Below, in pieces: positions 52,061 to 61,325 of a stretch of DNA of 64,000 nt. Each line of letters begins with the position of its first letter. Position 1 is the first letter of the stretch. A model generated the notes under the pieces. That model did no database searches and was not told the origin of the DNA. It saw only the letters and a list, made by a program, of their open reading frames with translations. Both the position numbers and the translations under genes were made by a program. Origin of the DNA: Mesorhizobium jarvisii (lineage in GTDB: Bacteria; Pseudomonadota; Alphaproteobacteria; Rhizobiales; Rhizobiaceae); assembly GCF_003601985.1 (NCBI RefSeq), contig NZ_QZXA01000019.1, forward strand, positions 19,543-83,542, in the 5' to 3' direction.

Positions 52061-53101
52061 GTGCCCTTGGTCGAAGCCGTGACGGCCTCCTCCCCCTCCC
52101 TTGCCGACCTTGGATGGTCGGAGTTTTTCGGCGACCAGCTTGAAGCGAGCGATGCAAACCTCATCCCGACCCGCATTGCCATGGTCCATCGAGACCGGCT
52201 GAGCGGCCTGTCCCAGACGGGACAAACCGACCTGTCCCTGGCGCCGCAGGCCACCACCGGCGACTACGCCGTCGGCGACTGGGTGCTGGTCGAGCCGCAC
52301 AGTCACCTTCTGCAGCGTCGCCTCACCCGCAAGACGGTTCTGGAACGCCGCGTCCAGGGCGGCAGGGGGCCACAGCTGGCCGCCGCCAATGTCGACACGC
52401 TGTTCATCGTCACGTCCTGCAATGCCGACTTCAACATCGCCCGGCTCGAACGCTATCTGGCGCTGGCCAACGAGGCCGGAACGACGCCTGTGATCCTGTT
52501 GACCAAGGCCGATACGGCTGAGGACGCCGAGGCGTACCGGAAGCAAGCTGCCGCGTTGCAGCGCGGATTGGCGGTGGTGACGCTGAACCCGCGCATACCG
52601 GGCGCCGCGAGCGCACTCGCCGCCTGGTGCGGCGCGGGGCAGACGGTGGCGCTGATCGGTTCCTCCGGCGTCGGCAAGTCGACACTGGTCAACACGCTGG
52701 CCGGATCGGCGCAGCAATCGCCGCAGCAGACCGGAGCCATCCGCGAACACGACGCCAAGGGGCGCCACACCACCACGGCGCGGTCCCTGCACGCCATTGC
52801 CGGTGGCGGCTGGGTGATCGACACGCCGGGCATGCGCACGCTGCAGGTCAGCGATGTCGGCTACGGCATCGACACGCTGTTCGCCGAAATCACCGAGCTG
52901 GCACCGCTGTGCAAATTCCGCGACTGCACGCATGTGCATGAACCGGGCTGCGCGGTGCAGGCAGCGTCGAAGGCCGGCACGCTCGATCCGGAGCGCCTGG
53001 CCCGCTGGCGCAAACTGTCCGACGAAAACCAGAACAACACGCCGGTTCAGACGGGACCTCGCGGCGCCAAGTCACCCGCCGGCCGCGGCAAGCGACGTTG
53101 A
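52061..53101 (+). CDS. rsgA: Ribosome small-subunit-dependent GTPase RsgA
   Basis: The product is about 346 residues if started at GTG 52061; the start is uncertain, since the frame continues upstream without a good ribosome site. The circularly permuted GTPase order is clear: LLTKADTA (G4) before GSSGVGKSTLVN (G1), then TTTARS and DTPGMR (G3), and the zinc-binding CKFRDCTHVHEPGC. The protein removes immature-factor blocks from the 30S subunit during ribosome assembly. It follows the convergent dinB/excalibur pair. Confidence 0.92.
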   Translation: MPLVEAVTASSPSLADLGWSEFFGDQLEASDANLIPTRIAMVHRDRLSGLSQTGQTDLSLAPQATTGDYAVGDWVLVEPHSHLLQRRLTRKTVLERRVQGGRGPQLAAANVDTLFIVTSCNADFNIARLERYLALANEAGTTPVILLTKADTAEDAEAYRKQAAALQRGLAVVTLNPRIPGAASALAAWCGAGQTVALIGSSGVGKSTLVNTLAGSAQQSPQQTGAIREHDAKGRHTTTARSLHAIAGGGWVIDTPGMRTLQVSDVGYGIDTLFAEITELAPLCKFRDCTHVHEPGCAVQAASKAGTLDPERLARWRKLSDENQNNTPVQTGPRGAKSPAGRGKRR

Positions 53102-53119
53102 ACGGCTGCCCTACTGCCC

Positions 53120-53650
53120 TCAAAGCCGGGCCGTGCCGAAAACCCGATCCCAGAAAAGCGACGTCACGCCGAAATTGGCGTTGTCGTCTATATGGTGATG
53201 CACCGCGTGGCGGCGCTTGAGCGTGTAGAGATAGCTGGGATGGGCGGGATGCCAGTGGTGGATCATGTGGTGGACGCTGATGTACCAGAGATAGCCCAGC
53301 ATCAGCCCGCAGCCGACCGCGCTGGCGGTCGCGAAATCCGAGAGCAACCAGATGGGCAGCGCGATCAACGCATGCACGCCCAGGCTGAGCCAGGTCGGCG
53401 TGCCCACCGGACTGCGCTCTTCGACGTGATGACGGTCGTGCAGATCCCTGATGTAGGGAACATGATGCAGGACGAAGCGGTGCAGGACGTATTCGATCAA
53501 CGTCCAAAGGCCGAGACAGATCACCACCGTGCCGATCCAGTCCGGCGCACTCTCCTCCCCGGCCTCGATCAGCCCGGCCACGCCCAGAAGGGCGATCACC
53601 AGCGGATAGACCACGAAATCGCTGTAGTAGCCGATCAGACCGAGTTGCAT
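53120..53650 (-). CDS. Fatty-acid hydroxylase / sterol desaturase family protein
   Basis: The product is 176 residues from ATG 53650. Histidine clusters for the di-iron centre are visible: EYVLHRFVLHHVPYI, DLHDRHHVEE, YISVHHMIHHWHPAH and RRHAVHHHIDDN. Four hydrophobic segments lie between them. The family hydroxylates lipids, for example sphingolipid or ornithine-lipid acyl chains. In rhizobia the ornithine-lipid hydroxylases are of this type, but the exact substrate is unknown here. It meets rsgA tail to tail. Confidence 0.85.
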   Translation of the reverse strand: MQLGLIGYYSDFVVYPLVIALLGVAGLIEAGEESAPDWIGTVVICLGLWTLIEYVLHRFVLHHVPYIRDLHDRHHVEERSPVGTPTWLSLGVHALIALPIWLLSDFATASAVGCGLMLGYLWYISVHHMIHHWHPAHPSYLYTLKRRHAVHHHIDDNANFGVTSLFWDRVFGTARL

Positions 53651-53836
53651 TCCGGACGCCCCAACTGATTTCGACGCCGCCCCAGAATCGATGCTATCAG
53701 ATTGCCGAACTCGCGGATGAGGTGCAATGCAGATGCATCTGACATAGCGTCGCAATTTCCCGGTGCAAGTTCAGCACGCATGATCGACTCAAGAATCGGC
53801 GGGCCTCGCACCGGCGCCGCAAACGGACATGCAAAA

Positions 53837-54307
53837 ATGGCAAAACGCAGTGCGGGCCTGCTGATTTATCGTCGAAACGATGGGGATATCCAGGTGCTTC
53901 TGGTTCACCCGGGCGGCCCGTTCTGGGCAAAGAAGGACGACGGCGCCTGGTCGATCCCGAAAGGCCTCGTCGACGAGGACGAGGACGAACTGGCGGCAGC
54001 GCAACGCGAGACCGGGGAAGAGCTCGGCATCACAATCGACGGCCCCTTCGCGCGCCTCGGCGACTACAAGCAACCGGGCGGCAAGATCGTCATTGCCTGG
54101 TCGGTCGAGGCTAGCACCGAGATCGATGTCGCCACGATCAAGAGCAACAGCTTCACCATGGAATGGCCGCCGCGATCTGGGTCGATGAAAGAATTTCCGG
54201 AGGTCGACAGGGCCGGCTGGTTCAGCCTGCCGGAGGCGGAGGTAAAACTTCTGCAGGGCCAGCGCCCGATGCTGTCGGATCTGGCGAAGCGGCTGGGGAT
54301 CGGGTGA
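53837..54307 (+). CDS. Nudix hydrolase
   Basis: The product is 156 residues from ATG 53837 (MAKRSAGLLIYRRNDGDIQV). The Nudix box is perfect: GLVDEDEDELAAAQRETGEELGI (G-x5-E-x7-R-E-x2-E-E-x-G). It hydrolyses nucleoside-diphosphate-linked compounds. PGGPFWAKKDDGAWSIPKG in front of the box is characteristic of a small bacterial subgroup with unknown substrate. Divergent from the lipid hydroxylase gene. Confidence 0.9.
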   Translation: MAKRSAGLLIYRRNDGDIQVLLVHPGGPFWAKKDDGAWSIPKGLVDEDEDELAAAQRETGEELGITIDGPFARLGDYKQPGGKIVIAWSVEASTEIDVATIKSNSFTMEWPPRSGSMKEFPEVDRAGWFSLPEAEVKLLQGQRPMLSDLAKRLGIG

Positions 54308-54308
54308 T

Positions 54309-54360
54309 TGCCGGCGGCAAAGCTGCCAATCTCCCTTCGTAGGGGAGATCGGCTGTCACC
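54309..54360. repeat. Fragment of palindromic element B
   Basis: CAAAGCTGCCAATCTCCC ... GGGAGATCGGCTGT matches the inner part and one arm of the element at 43494-43663. It sits between the convergent Nudix and Gfo/Idh gene ends. Confidence 0.7.
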
Positions 54361-55543
54361 CCGCAAACCGCGCCGCAGTCCACGCGCCGCCCGCCGCATT
54401 CGACTCCACCGCCGCCGCGACGAACTTCACGCCGCGCGCGCCATCGACGACGTCCGGCACCCGCGCCGCACGCGCGGCATCGACCACGCCACCGGAGCGA
54501 TGCGCGCGGATGATGTCGGCGGCGTCGCGGTAGAAATTGGCGAAGGCCTCGATATAGCCTTCCGGATGCGCCGCCGGCATGCGCGAGACGCGCCGGCTTT
54601 CCTCGGTCGAACCATGGCCGCCGCGCACCAGCGTGCGGGTTTCCTCGCCATAGCGCGAGAAGCGCAGTTCCTCCGGCCGCCCGCCCGACCATTCGAGCCC
54701 GGCTTTGTCGCCATAGATGCGAACGGACAGATCGTTGTAGTGGCCGGGCGAGGTCTGGCTGGCCAGGATCGTGCCGCGTGCTCCATCCGCGCAGCGCACC
54801 ATGACATGCGCATTGTCGTCGAGCCGGCGTCCGGGCACCGCGGTGAACAGGTCCGCCGACACCGCCTCGGCTTCGCAGCCTGAGATATAGCTCGCCAGAT
54901 TGAAGGCATGCACACCGATATCGGCCAGCACCGCCGACTGCCCTGCCCGCGCCGGATCGGTGCGCCATTCCGCCTGCTTCTGGCCCTCGGCGTCGATCGG
55001 CTTGGTCAGCCAGTCCTGGATGTAGGCGCCATGCACCGACACGATCCGCCCGAGTTCGCCCGCCATCACCATTTCGCGCGCCTGCCGGACCATGGCGTAG
55101 CCGGTGTTGTTCAGCGTCACGACGAAGCGGCGTTTTTTGGCGCGCGCCAGCGTCACCAGCGCCTCGGCGTCGCTGAGCGTCGTCGACAGCGGCTTGTCGC
55201 AGATCACATCGATGCCCGCCTCGAGGAAGGCGGTGGCAATCGGTGCGTGCAGATGGTTGGGCGTGACGATGACGACCGCCTCGATGCCATCAGGGCGCCC
55301 GGCTTCCGCCAGCGCCATGGCGTGATAATCGGCATAGCTGCGCTCCGGCGCGATGCCGATCTCGGCGGCCGAGGCGGCGGCGTTCTCCGGGTCGGAGGAC
55401 AGCGCACCGGCCACCAGCACGATCTGGTCGTCGAGTCGCATGGCCAGCCGATGCACGGCGCCGATGAAGGCATTGCGGCCGCCGCCGACCATGCCGACCC
55501 TCAGGCGCTTGCCCGCCGACCCGTCCGATGTTGCGTAGACCAT
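54356..55543 (-). CDS. Gfo/Idh/MocA-family dehydrogenase
   Basis: The product is 395 residues from ATG 55543 (GGAGGAG upstream). N-terminal NAD(P) fold: RVGMVGGGRNAFIGAVHRL, VIVTPNHLHAPIATAFLEAG, then DKPLSTTLSDAEALVTLA (the conserved E/DKP Lys) and the GGG...GH central sheet ending in GYIEAFANFYRDAADII. Enzymes oxidise sugars or inositols. It is divergent from an RpiR regulator and a polyol-type operon, so it probably takes part in the same pathway. Confidence 0.9.
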   Translation of the reverse strand: MVYATSDGSAGKRLRVGMVGGGRNAFIGAVHRLAMRLDDQIVLVAGALSSDPENAAASAAEIGIAPERSYADYHAMALAEAGRPDGIEAVVIVTPNHLHAPIATAFLEAGIDVICDKPLSTTLSDAEALVTLARAKKRRFVVTLNNTGYAMVRQAREMVMAGELGRIVSVHGAYIQDWLTKPIDAEGQKQAEWRTDPARAGQSAVLADIGVHAFNLASYISGCEAEAVSADLFTAVPGRRLDDNAHVMVRCADGARGTILASQTSPGHYNDLSVRIYGDKAGLEWSGGRPEELRFSRYGEETRTLVRGGHGSTEESRRVSRMPAAHPEGYIEAFANFYRDAADIIRAHRSGGVVDAARAARVPDVVDGARGVKFVAAAVESNAAGGAWTAARFAG

Positions 55544-55663
55544 GTTTTCTCCTCCACCTATCACTTCGTCATCCTGGGGCGGAGCAAGGAGCGCAGCGAC
55601 GCGGCGCAGACCCTAGGATGACGACGGTGAGGCCTAACACTTTCGAACACAATTTCCAATTTC

Positions 55664-55677
55664 CGTATTGTAATACG
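55664..55677. promoter_or_regulatory. CGTATT-GT-AATACG dyad, candidate RpiR site
   Basis: A perfect 6-2-6 palindrome in the gap between the Gfo/Idh and RpiR genes, with AATTTCC repeats next to it. Confidence 0.55.
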
Positions 55678-55701
55678 ATTGTGCCACACTAGCCTGCGAT
55701 C

Positions 55702-56595
55702 ATGAGTGGGGCGGGCAAATCTTCGGGACGATCTCATGCCGACGAGGCGGCGACGCGCAAGCGCGGGCGCTCGCTGGCGGCGTTGGGCTACATCAAGCCG
55801 CAGACCTATGAGGAACTGCGCGCCGTGCTCTCCTCCGGCACCGTGCATTTTCCCAAGCGGCTGCGCCAGGTGGCGATCTTCATGTGGCAGCATCCGAGCG
55901 ATGTCGCACTCGGCACCATCGCCCAGGTGGCGGCACAGGCGGGCGTGCAGCCCTCGACGCTGGTGCGCTTTGCCCAGATCTTCGGCTATTCCGGCTTTTC
56001 CGATTTCCAGGGCCTGTTCAAGGAACACGTAAAGGGCTCCTGGCCGGAAGCGCGCGGCGAGCCGCGCGCCGAGGTCGAACCCAACGCCGCCATGCATTTC
56101 CTGCGCGGCATGGTCGGCGCCTCGCAGGCCTCGCTCGGCCGTATCGAGACCGGCTTCGACGTCGAGAGCTTCGAGAAGATGGTGACGCTGCTGGCGGCGG
56201 CCGAGCTGATCTATGTCATCGGCTCCAAGCGCGCCTTCCCGGTCACCGCCTATCTGTCGCTGACCTTGTCGCAGCAAGGCGTGCGCAATGTGCTGGTCGA
56301 CAATGTCGGCTCCTCCGCGCTCGACCAGGTCGGCTGCATCGGCGGCCGAGATGCCGTGCTGGCCGTTTCCTTCAGCCCCTACAATTCGATCACGCCCGAC
56401 CTTGTCGCGGTGGCGCATGAACGCAAGGCCCGCATCGTCACCATCACCGACAGCACCTTCAGCCCGCTGATCGCTTTGTCGGACAGTTGGCTGGAAGTCG
56501 TGGAGTCCGACTTCGCCGGCTTCCGCTCGCTGGCGGCGTCTCTGGCGGTCGGCATGGCGCTGGTCCAAGGCGTCGCGGCAAAACGCGGCGCATGA
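55702..56595 (+). CDS. MurR/RpiR-family transcriptional regulator
   Basis: The product is 297 residues. N-terminal HTH: FPKRLRQVAIFMWQHPSDVALGTIAQVAAQAGVQPSTLVRFAQIFG; C-terminal SIS sugar-phosphate-binding domain with IYVIGSKRAFPVTAYLSL and DAVLAVSFSPYNSITPDLV. In rhizobia such regulators include IolR, which controls inositol catabolism. The downstream SDR, mannitol-type dehydrogenase, isomerase and importer make this the likely local repressor. Confidence 0.9.
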   Translation: MSGAGKSSGRSHADEAATRKRGRSLAALGYIKPQTYEELRAVLSSGTVHFPKRLRQVAIFMWQHPSDVALGTIAQVAAQAGVQPSTLVRFAQIFGYSGFSDFQGLFKEHVKGSWPEARGEPRAEVEPNAAMHFLRGMVGASQASLGRIETGFDVESFEKMVTLLAAAELIYVIGSKRAFPVTAYLSLTLSQQGVRNVLVDNVGSSALDQVGCIGGRDAVLAVSFSPYNSITPDLVAVAHERKARIVTITDSTFSPLIALSDSWLEVVESDFAGFRSLAASLAVGMALVQGVAAKRGA

Positions 56596-56621
56596 GGCGC
56601 TGCTGGCACAATTGACTATCG

Positions 56622-56663
56622 GGAATTGCCGTTCCATATTTTAAAAAATAGAAACTTTGTTCC
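56622..56663 (+). promoter_or_regulatory. GGAA-N6-TTCC and near-match, candidate RpiR operators
   Basis: GGAA-N6-TTCC at 56622-56635 and AGAA-N6-TTCC at 56650-56663, 28 bases apart, lie in the 78-base gap before the SDR start. To my knowledge GGAA-N6-TTCC is the pattern reported for the RpiR-type inositol regulator of rhizobia. Confidence 0.5.
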
Positions 56664-56673
56664 GGGAGGAGGA

Positions 56674-57456
56674 ATGGAGCTTCATCTCCAAGGTAAGGTC
56701 GTGCTGGTCACCGGCGCGACGCAAGGCATCGGCCGCGCCATCGCCGAGGCGCTGGCGCACGCCGGCGCCGGCGGGCTGCTGATCACCGGTCGCGACGGCA
56801 AACGCGGCGACGCCGTGGCGGCGGAACTGTCGGCCATCGGGACGCCGACCGTCTTCGTCGCCGCCGACCTTGGAGACCCGCAGGCCCCTGTCCTGCTGGC
56901 GCAGGCCTGCATCGACCGCTTCGGCCGCATCGATGGCCTCGTCAACGCCGCCGGCCTGACCGACCGCGCTTCCTTCCTCGATGCCAGCCTCGACGACTGG
57001 GCTTCGCTGTTCGCCGTCAATGCGCGCGCGCCGTTCTTCCTGATGCAGGCGGCGATTGCCGACATGAGGAAGCGCGGGGAGCCCGGCGCCATCGTCAACA
57101 TCCTGTCGATCAACGCCCATTGCGGCTCCCCCGAACTCGCCGTCTATTCCGCCACCAAGGGTGCGCTTGCGACGCTGACCAAGAACGCCGCCAACGCCCA
57201 CCGTTTCGACCGCATCCGCGTCAACGGCATCAATGTCGGCTGGACCGACACGCCGGCCGAACGCGTGATGCAGTCCGAGACGCTGGGCCACGGTCCGGGC
57301 TGGCTCGACGCCGCCAATGCCGCGCAGCCTTTCGGCAGGCTGCTCAAGCCGGACGATATCGCCAACCTTGCCGTCTTCCTGCTTTCCGACGCGGCCGGGC
57401 CGATGACCGGCGCCGTGATCGACCAGGAGCAGTCGGTGATCGGGGCGAACCGGTGA
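56674..57456 (+). CDS. SDR-family oxidoreductase of the sugar operon
   Basis: The product is 260 residues; GGGAGGAGG precedes ATG 56674. Cofactor site VVLVTGATQGIGRAIAEAL, DGLVNAAGLTD, the catalytic Ser in NILSINAHCG and Y-S-A-T-K (YSATKGALATL), and a late GAVIDQEQSV. It should interconvert a polyol or sugar alcohol and its ketone. The next gene overlaps it by GTGA at 57453, so both are translationally coupled. Confidence 0.9.
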   Translation: MELHLQGKVVLVTGATQGIGRAIAEALAHAGAGGLLITGRDGKRGDAVAAELSAIGTPTVFVAADLGDPQAPVLLAQACIDRFGRIDGLVNAAGLTDRASFLDASLDDWASLFAVNARAPFFLMQAAIADMRKRGEPGAIVNILSINAHCGSPELAVYSATKGALATLTKNAANAHRFDRIRVNGINVGWTDTPAERVMQSETLGHGPGWLDAANAAQPFGRLLKPDDIANLAVFLLSDAAGPMTGAVIDQEQSVIGANR

Positions 57457-58988
57457 ACGCCGCTTCGACAGCGCCGGAAACGCTCGGGCCGGCCTTGCTG
57501 GACCAGCTTCCGGCCGCTGTCCGGACGCCTGGATATGACCGGGCAACTCTTGCGCCTGGCATGGCGCATCTCGGCGTCGGCGCGTTCCACCGCTGCCACC
57601 AGGCCGAATACACCGATGATTTGCTGGCGCGCCAGTTCGACCGCTGGGGCGTTGTCGGCATCAATATCCGTCCGCCCACCCTTGCCGACACGCTCGGTCG
57701 GCAGAGCGGGCTCTACACAAGGCTGATTCGCGAAAACAGCCATATCGAGGCTCGCGTCATCGGCAGCATCGTGAAGGTGGTGGACAGCCAGGCAAGTGCC
57801 GCACCGGCACTCACGGTGCTGTCCTCGCGCGATATCGAACTGGTGACGATGACCGTGACGGAGAAAGGCTATTGCCACATCCCGTCGAGCGGCGCGCTCG
57901 ATCTCGATCATCCCGACATCGTCCATGATCTCGGCAACCCTCATGCGCCGCGCAGCGTGCCCGGCATCCTCGCGCGGGCGCTGGAGCTGCGGCGGGCCAC
58001 GCATGGCCGGCCCCTGACGCTGCTCTCCTGCGACAACATCCCGGCCAACGGCGTCATCCTGGAAACCGTCGTGCGGAGCTTTGCCGAACGGCGCGGCAAT
58101 GGCCTTGCCGACTGGATCGCGGCCAATGCCGCCTTCCCGTCGGCCATGGTCGACCGCATCGCGCCGGCGGTGACGCAGGATGATCTCGACAGTGTCGAGC
58201 AATGGTTCGGCTACCGCGACGCCGCCGTCGCCGTCGGCGAGCCGTTCCGGCAATGGGTGATCGAGCAGAAATTCGCCGGCCGCGTGCCGCGCTGGGACCT
58301 GGTCGGCGCGACCTTCGTCGACGACGTCACGCCGTTCGAGCATCTCAAGATGCGGGTGCTGAACGGCGCCCAGACGACGCTCGCCACGCTCGGCGTGCTG
58401 GCCGGGCTGGAGCATACATCGGATGCCATCGCCGACCCGCTGCTGTCGGCCTTCATCAGGCGCATGCTGGTCGAGCAGACGCTGCCGACGCTGATGCCGG
58501 TGCCCGGCATGGATCCACCGGCCTATGTCGAGCAGAGCCTCGGCCGGCTGAAGAACACGGCGATCCGCCACCGCAACCACCAGATCGCCACCGATGGCTC
58601 GCAGAAGATCGTGCAACGCCTGCTCAACCCGATCCGCGACCGGCTGCGCCAGGGCGCCTCCATCGGCTTGCTGTCGGTGCCGGTCGCCGGCTGGATGGCC
58701 TATCTGATCCAGGCCTCGGACCGCTTCGGCAAACGCTGGCCGGTGTCGGATCCCTATGCCGGCAAAGTCGCCGAGATCGCCGACGCCACTGGCCGCGATG
58801 CACCGGCTCTGGCTTCGGCCATCCTTGCCATCGACACGATCTTCGACCCTGGCATTGCCGCGAACGCTGCGTTTCGCGCGGCCGTGACTTCGGCGCTGGG
58901 CGAGCTGCTTTCGGACGATCCGATGGCGGCTGTCCGGCACAGTCTCGAACATGATGAGGCCGCAAGGTTGAAACGATCCAAACAATAG
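57453..58988 (+). CDS. Mannitol dehydrogenase/fructuronate reductase family protein
   Basis: The product is 511 residues from a GTG that overlaps the SDR stop. Signatures: GMAHLGVGAFHRCHQAEYTDDL, DIELVTMTVTEKGYC, LLSCDNIPANG, FVDDVTPFEHLKMRVLNGAQT (family Lys). The polyol-specific long-chain dehydrogenase/reductase family includes mannitol, arabitol, fructuronate and tagaturonate enzymes; which one is not resolved. Together with the SDR it could carry out the two oxidations of a polyol. Confidence 0.9.
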   Translation: MNAASTAPETLGPALLDQLPAAVRTPGYDRATLAPGMAHLGVGAFHRCHQAEYTDDLLARQFDRWGVVGINIRPPTLADTLGRQSGLYTRLIRENSHIEARVIGSIVKVVDSQASAAPALTVLSSRDIELVTMTVTEKGYCHIPSSGALDLDHPDIVHDLGNPHAPRSVPGILARALELRRATHGRPLTLLSCDNIPANGVILETVVRSFAERRGNGLADWIAANAAFPSAMVDRIAPAVTQDDLDSVEQWFGYRDAAVAVGEPFRQWVIEQKFAGRVPRWDLVGATFVDDVTPFEHLKMRVLNGAQTTLATLGVLAGLEHTSDAIADPLLSAFIRRMLVEQTLPTLMPVPGMDPPAYVEQSLGRLKNTAIRHRNHQIATDGSQKIVQRLLNPIRDRLRQGASIGLLSVPVAGWMAYLIQASDRFGKRWPVSDPYAGKVAEIADATGRDAPALASAILAIDTIFDPGIAANAAFRAAVTSALGELLSDDPMAAVRHSLEHDEAARLKRSKQ

Positions 58989-59032
58989 GCATTATAAACA
59001 TCGACCGTGAAGACACGGCTAGGGGAGGCACT

Positions 59033-59947
59033 ATGAAACTTGGACTGCTCACCGCACCCTTCGCGGAGACGCCGCTTGCCGATGTCGCCGCCTGGGCCAG
59101 CTCTGCCGGCTTCGAGGCGCTGGAAATCGCCTGCTGGCCGAAAACCTCCGGTGCGACGCGGCGCTATGCCGGTACCAGCCATATCGACGCTGCCTCCACC
59201 TCGCCCGCAAAGGCGAAAGAAATCACCGCCTCGCTGGCGGAAAGGCACCTGACCATCTCAGGCCTCGGCTACTACCCCAATCCGCTGCATCCCGACGCCG
59301 CGCATCGCGAGGCGGTGATCGGCCATCTGAAGAAGGTGATCGTGCTGGCCGCCAATATGGGCGTGCCCGTGGTCAACACCTTCTGCGGCGGCGATGCGTC
59401 CAAGACCGTCGACGTCAACTGGCAGGACGCGCTGAAAGTCTGGCCCGAAATCGTCGCTTTTGCACGCGGCCATGGCATCAAGCTTGCCTTCGAGAATTGC
59501 CCGATGATCTTCAGCTATGACGAATGGCCGGGCGGGCACAACATCGCCTATTCGCCGCAGGTCTGGCGCCGCATCCTGGAGACCTGGGGCGGCGATATCG
59601 GCATGAATTTCGACCCCTCGCACCTGGTCTGGCAGATGATCGACCAGGCCCGCTTCATCAGGGAATTCGGCCCCTACATGCTGCATGTCCACGCCAAGGA
59701 TTTGATGATTGATCATGATGGTTTGTACGAGCGCGGAATCCTCTCGGCCGGGATAGGCTGGCAGGTGCCGCGCATGCCGGGGCTGGGCGATGTCGACTGG
59801 AGCGGCTTCTTCTCCGGCCTCTACCGCGCCGGCTATGACGGATCGGTCATCATCGAACATGAGGACAGGCGGTTTGAAAGCAGCGACGAGCAGGTGAAGC
59901 GGGGTTTTCTGCTCGCCCGCGACGTTCTGCGACCCTACGTCAAGTGA
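59033..59947 (+). CDS. Sugar-phosphate isomerase/epimerase-like TIM-barrel protein
   Basis: The product is 304 residues; GGGGAGG precedes ATG 59033. Xylose-isomerase-like barrel: MKLGLLTAPFAETPLADVAAW, VPVVNTFCGGDASK, IKLAFENCPM, GMNFDPSHLVWQMID, MLHVHAKDL and VIIEHEDRRFESSD, giving the metal-binding Glu, Asp, His and Glu. Related to inosose/myo-inositol isomerases as well as hydroxypyruvate isomerases. It lies between the dehydrogenases and the ABC importer and probably belongs to the same operon. Confidence 0.9.
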   Translation: MKLGLLTAPFAETPLADVAAWASSAGFEALEIACWPKTSGATRRYAGTSHIDAASTSPAKAKEITASLAERHLTISGLGYYPNPLHPDAAHREAVIGHLKKVIVLAANMGVPVVNTFCGGDASKTVDVNWQDALKVWPEIVAFARGHGIKLAFENCPMIFSYDEWPGGHNIAYSPQVWRRILETWGGDIGMNFDPSHLVWQMIDQARFIREFGPYMLHVHAKDLMIDHDGLYERGILSAGIGWQVPRMPGLGDVDWSGFFSGLYRAGYDGSVIIEHEDRRFESSDEQVKRGFLLARDVLRPYVK

Positions 59948-60066
59948 AAAGCATGCCGGTAACGACATGCGGAGAACAACGAGTTGAGCCGCCTGACTCT
60001 CTTTCTGAACGGCATGTCTCAACGACTTGGAACTGAAACTGAAAAACAATGTGGAGGAAGTCTGAA

Positions 60067-61101
60067 ATGAAGAAAATCCTGACCATGGTCCCGCTCCTTG
60101 CGGGCGCTGCCTTGCTGGCCTCAATGGGCGTCTCGTCGGCCGCCGGCAAATACACGATCGGCATTTCCAACACCGTGCAGGGCAATGGCTGGCGCGAGGA
60201 GATGGTGTGCGCCATGAAGGCGCAGGCGCTGGCTTCCGGCGAAGTGGCGAAACTCAACATCGCCCACCGCAACACCGATGCCGCCGGCCAGTTGGAAGAC
60301 ATCCGCAACCTGATCAGCGCCAAGGTCGACGCCATCGTCGTCAACCCGGCCGATCCGGCCGGCATCAAGGCGGGCCTGGAGGAAGCCACCAAGGCCGGCA
60401 TCGTCGTCGTTGCCGTCGACCAGGCGGTCACCGAGCCGTCGGCCTACATCATCTCCAACAACCAGGAGGAATATGCCTATCTCGGCGCCAAATGGCTGTT
60501 CCAGCAGATGGGCGGCAAGGGCGAGGTGTTTTACATGCGCGGCGCCGCCGGCGCTTCGGCTGACTCCGACCGCGACAAAGGCTTCAAGAAGGCGCTGGCC
60601 GAATTCCCCGACGTGAAGGTGGCGCAGGAAGTCTTCACCGGCTGGCAGCAGGACCAGGCCAAGCAGCAGATCCTCTCCTTCCTGTCGACGGGAACGCCGA
60701 TCAACGGCATCTGGACCTCCGGCATCGACAACGTCATCGTCGACGCGCTGGTGGAATCGCAGGCGCCGCTGGTGCCGATCGTCGGTGCCGACAATGCCGG
60801 CTTCGTCGGCCAGCTGAGCTCGGTAAAGGGCCTCGTCGGCGCTGCCGTCACCAACCCCGGCTCGATCGGCGGCGCGGGCGTGACGCTGGCGCTGCAGATC
60901 CTCGACGGCAAGAAGCCGGCACAGCAGACCGTTCTGGTGCAGCCGCAGCTCTGGGAAAACGCCACCGAGGAAGGCAAGGCCAATCTGAAGGCTGCCGCCG
61001 ACCCGTCGCTCAGCCCCGAATGGCCGGTCTCGATCTCGATCCCGGACTGGACGACGTATACGAAGGACCAGATCGTGGCCTGCAAGGGGCCGGGCGAGTA
61101 A
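60067..61101 (+). CDS. Sugar ABC transporter substrate-binding protein (CUT2-type)
   Basis: The product is 344 residues from ATG 60067, with GGAGG upstream. A signal peptide (VPLLAGAALLASMGVSSAAG) leads into a periplasmic-binding fold typical of RbsB/XylF: GNGWREEMVCAMKAQA, AIVVNPADPAGIKAGLEEA, GVDQ-like AVDQAVTEPSAY and GIDNVIVDALVESQ. It delivers a sugar or polyol to the membrane complex encoded behind it. The ligand is unknown. Confidence 0.9.
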   Translation: MKKILTMVPLLAGAALLASMGVSSAAGKYTIGISNTVQGNGWREEMVCAMKAQALASGEVAKLNIAHRNTDAAGQLEDIRNLISAKVDAIVVNPADPAGIKAGLEEATKAGIVVVAVDQAVTEPSAYIISNNQEEYAYLGAKWLFQQMGGKGEVFYMRGAAGASADSDRDKGFKKALAEFPDVKVAQEVFTGWQQDQAKQQILSFLSTGTPINGIWTSGIDNVIVDALVESQAPLVPIVGADNAGFVGQLSSVKGLVGAAVTNPGSIGGAGVTLALQILDGKKPAQQTVLVQPQLWENATEEGKANLKAAADPSLSPEWPVSISIPDWTTYTKDQIVACKGPGE

Positions 61102-61119
61102 GGGCTGGACGCGCTTCTT

Positions 61120-61269
61120 CCTTCTCCCCTTGTGGGAGAAGGTGGCCTCGCGAAGCGAGGTCGGATGAGGGGTGCTCCAGGGAATGCCGACGTCTCACTC
61201 CGCTGGAACACCCCTCATCCGTCTCGGCGCTACGCGCCGATCCACCTTCCCCCACAAGGGGGGAAGGAA
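61120..61269. repeat. RIME-like palindromic intergenic element, copy 2
   Basis: Same block order and near-identical sequence to 15761-15911: outer CCTTCTCCCCTTGTGGGAG arm, GCGAAGCGAGGTCGGATGAG and CTCGGCGCTACGCGCCGAT. Here it is inserted inside an operon, between the binding-protein and ATPase genes. Confidence 0.85.
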
Positions 61270-61325
61270 AGTCGCCGCCTTCGGCCGACTTGCCGCACCG
61301 CCGCAGAGATCGAGAACAACACATT

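Noticed and set aside
51878..52939. Minus-strand extension upstream of the excalibur gene
   Set aside because: It is antisense to rsgA and contains none of the conserved features, so the gene was started at 51877.
57144..58985. A 613-codon minus-strand frame
   Set aside because: It is antisense to the mannitol-dehydrogenase-family gene.
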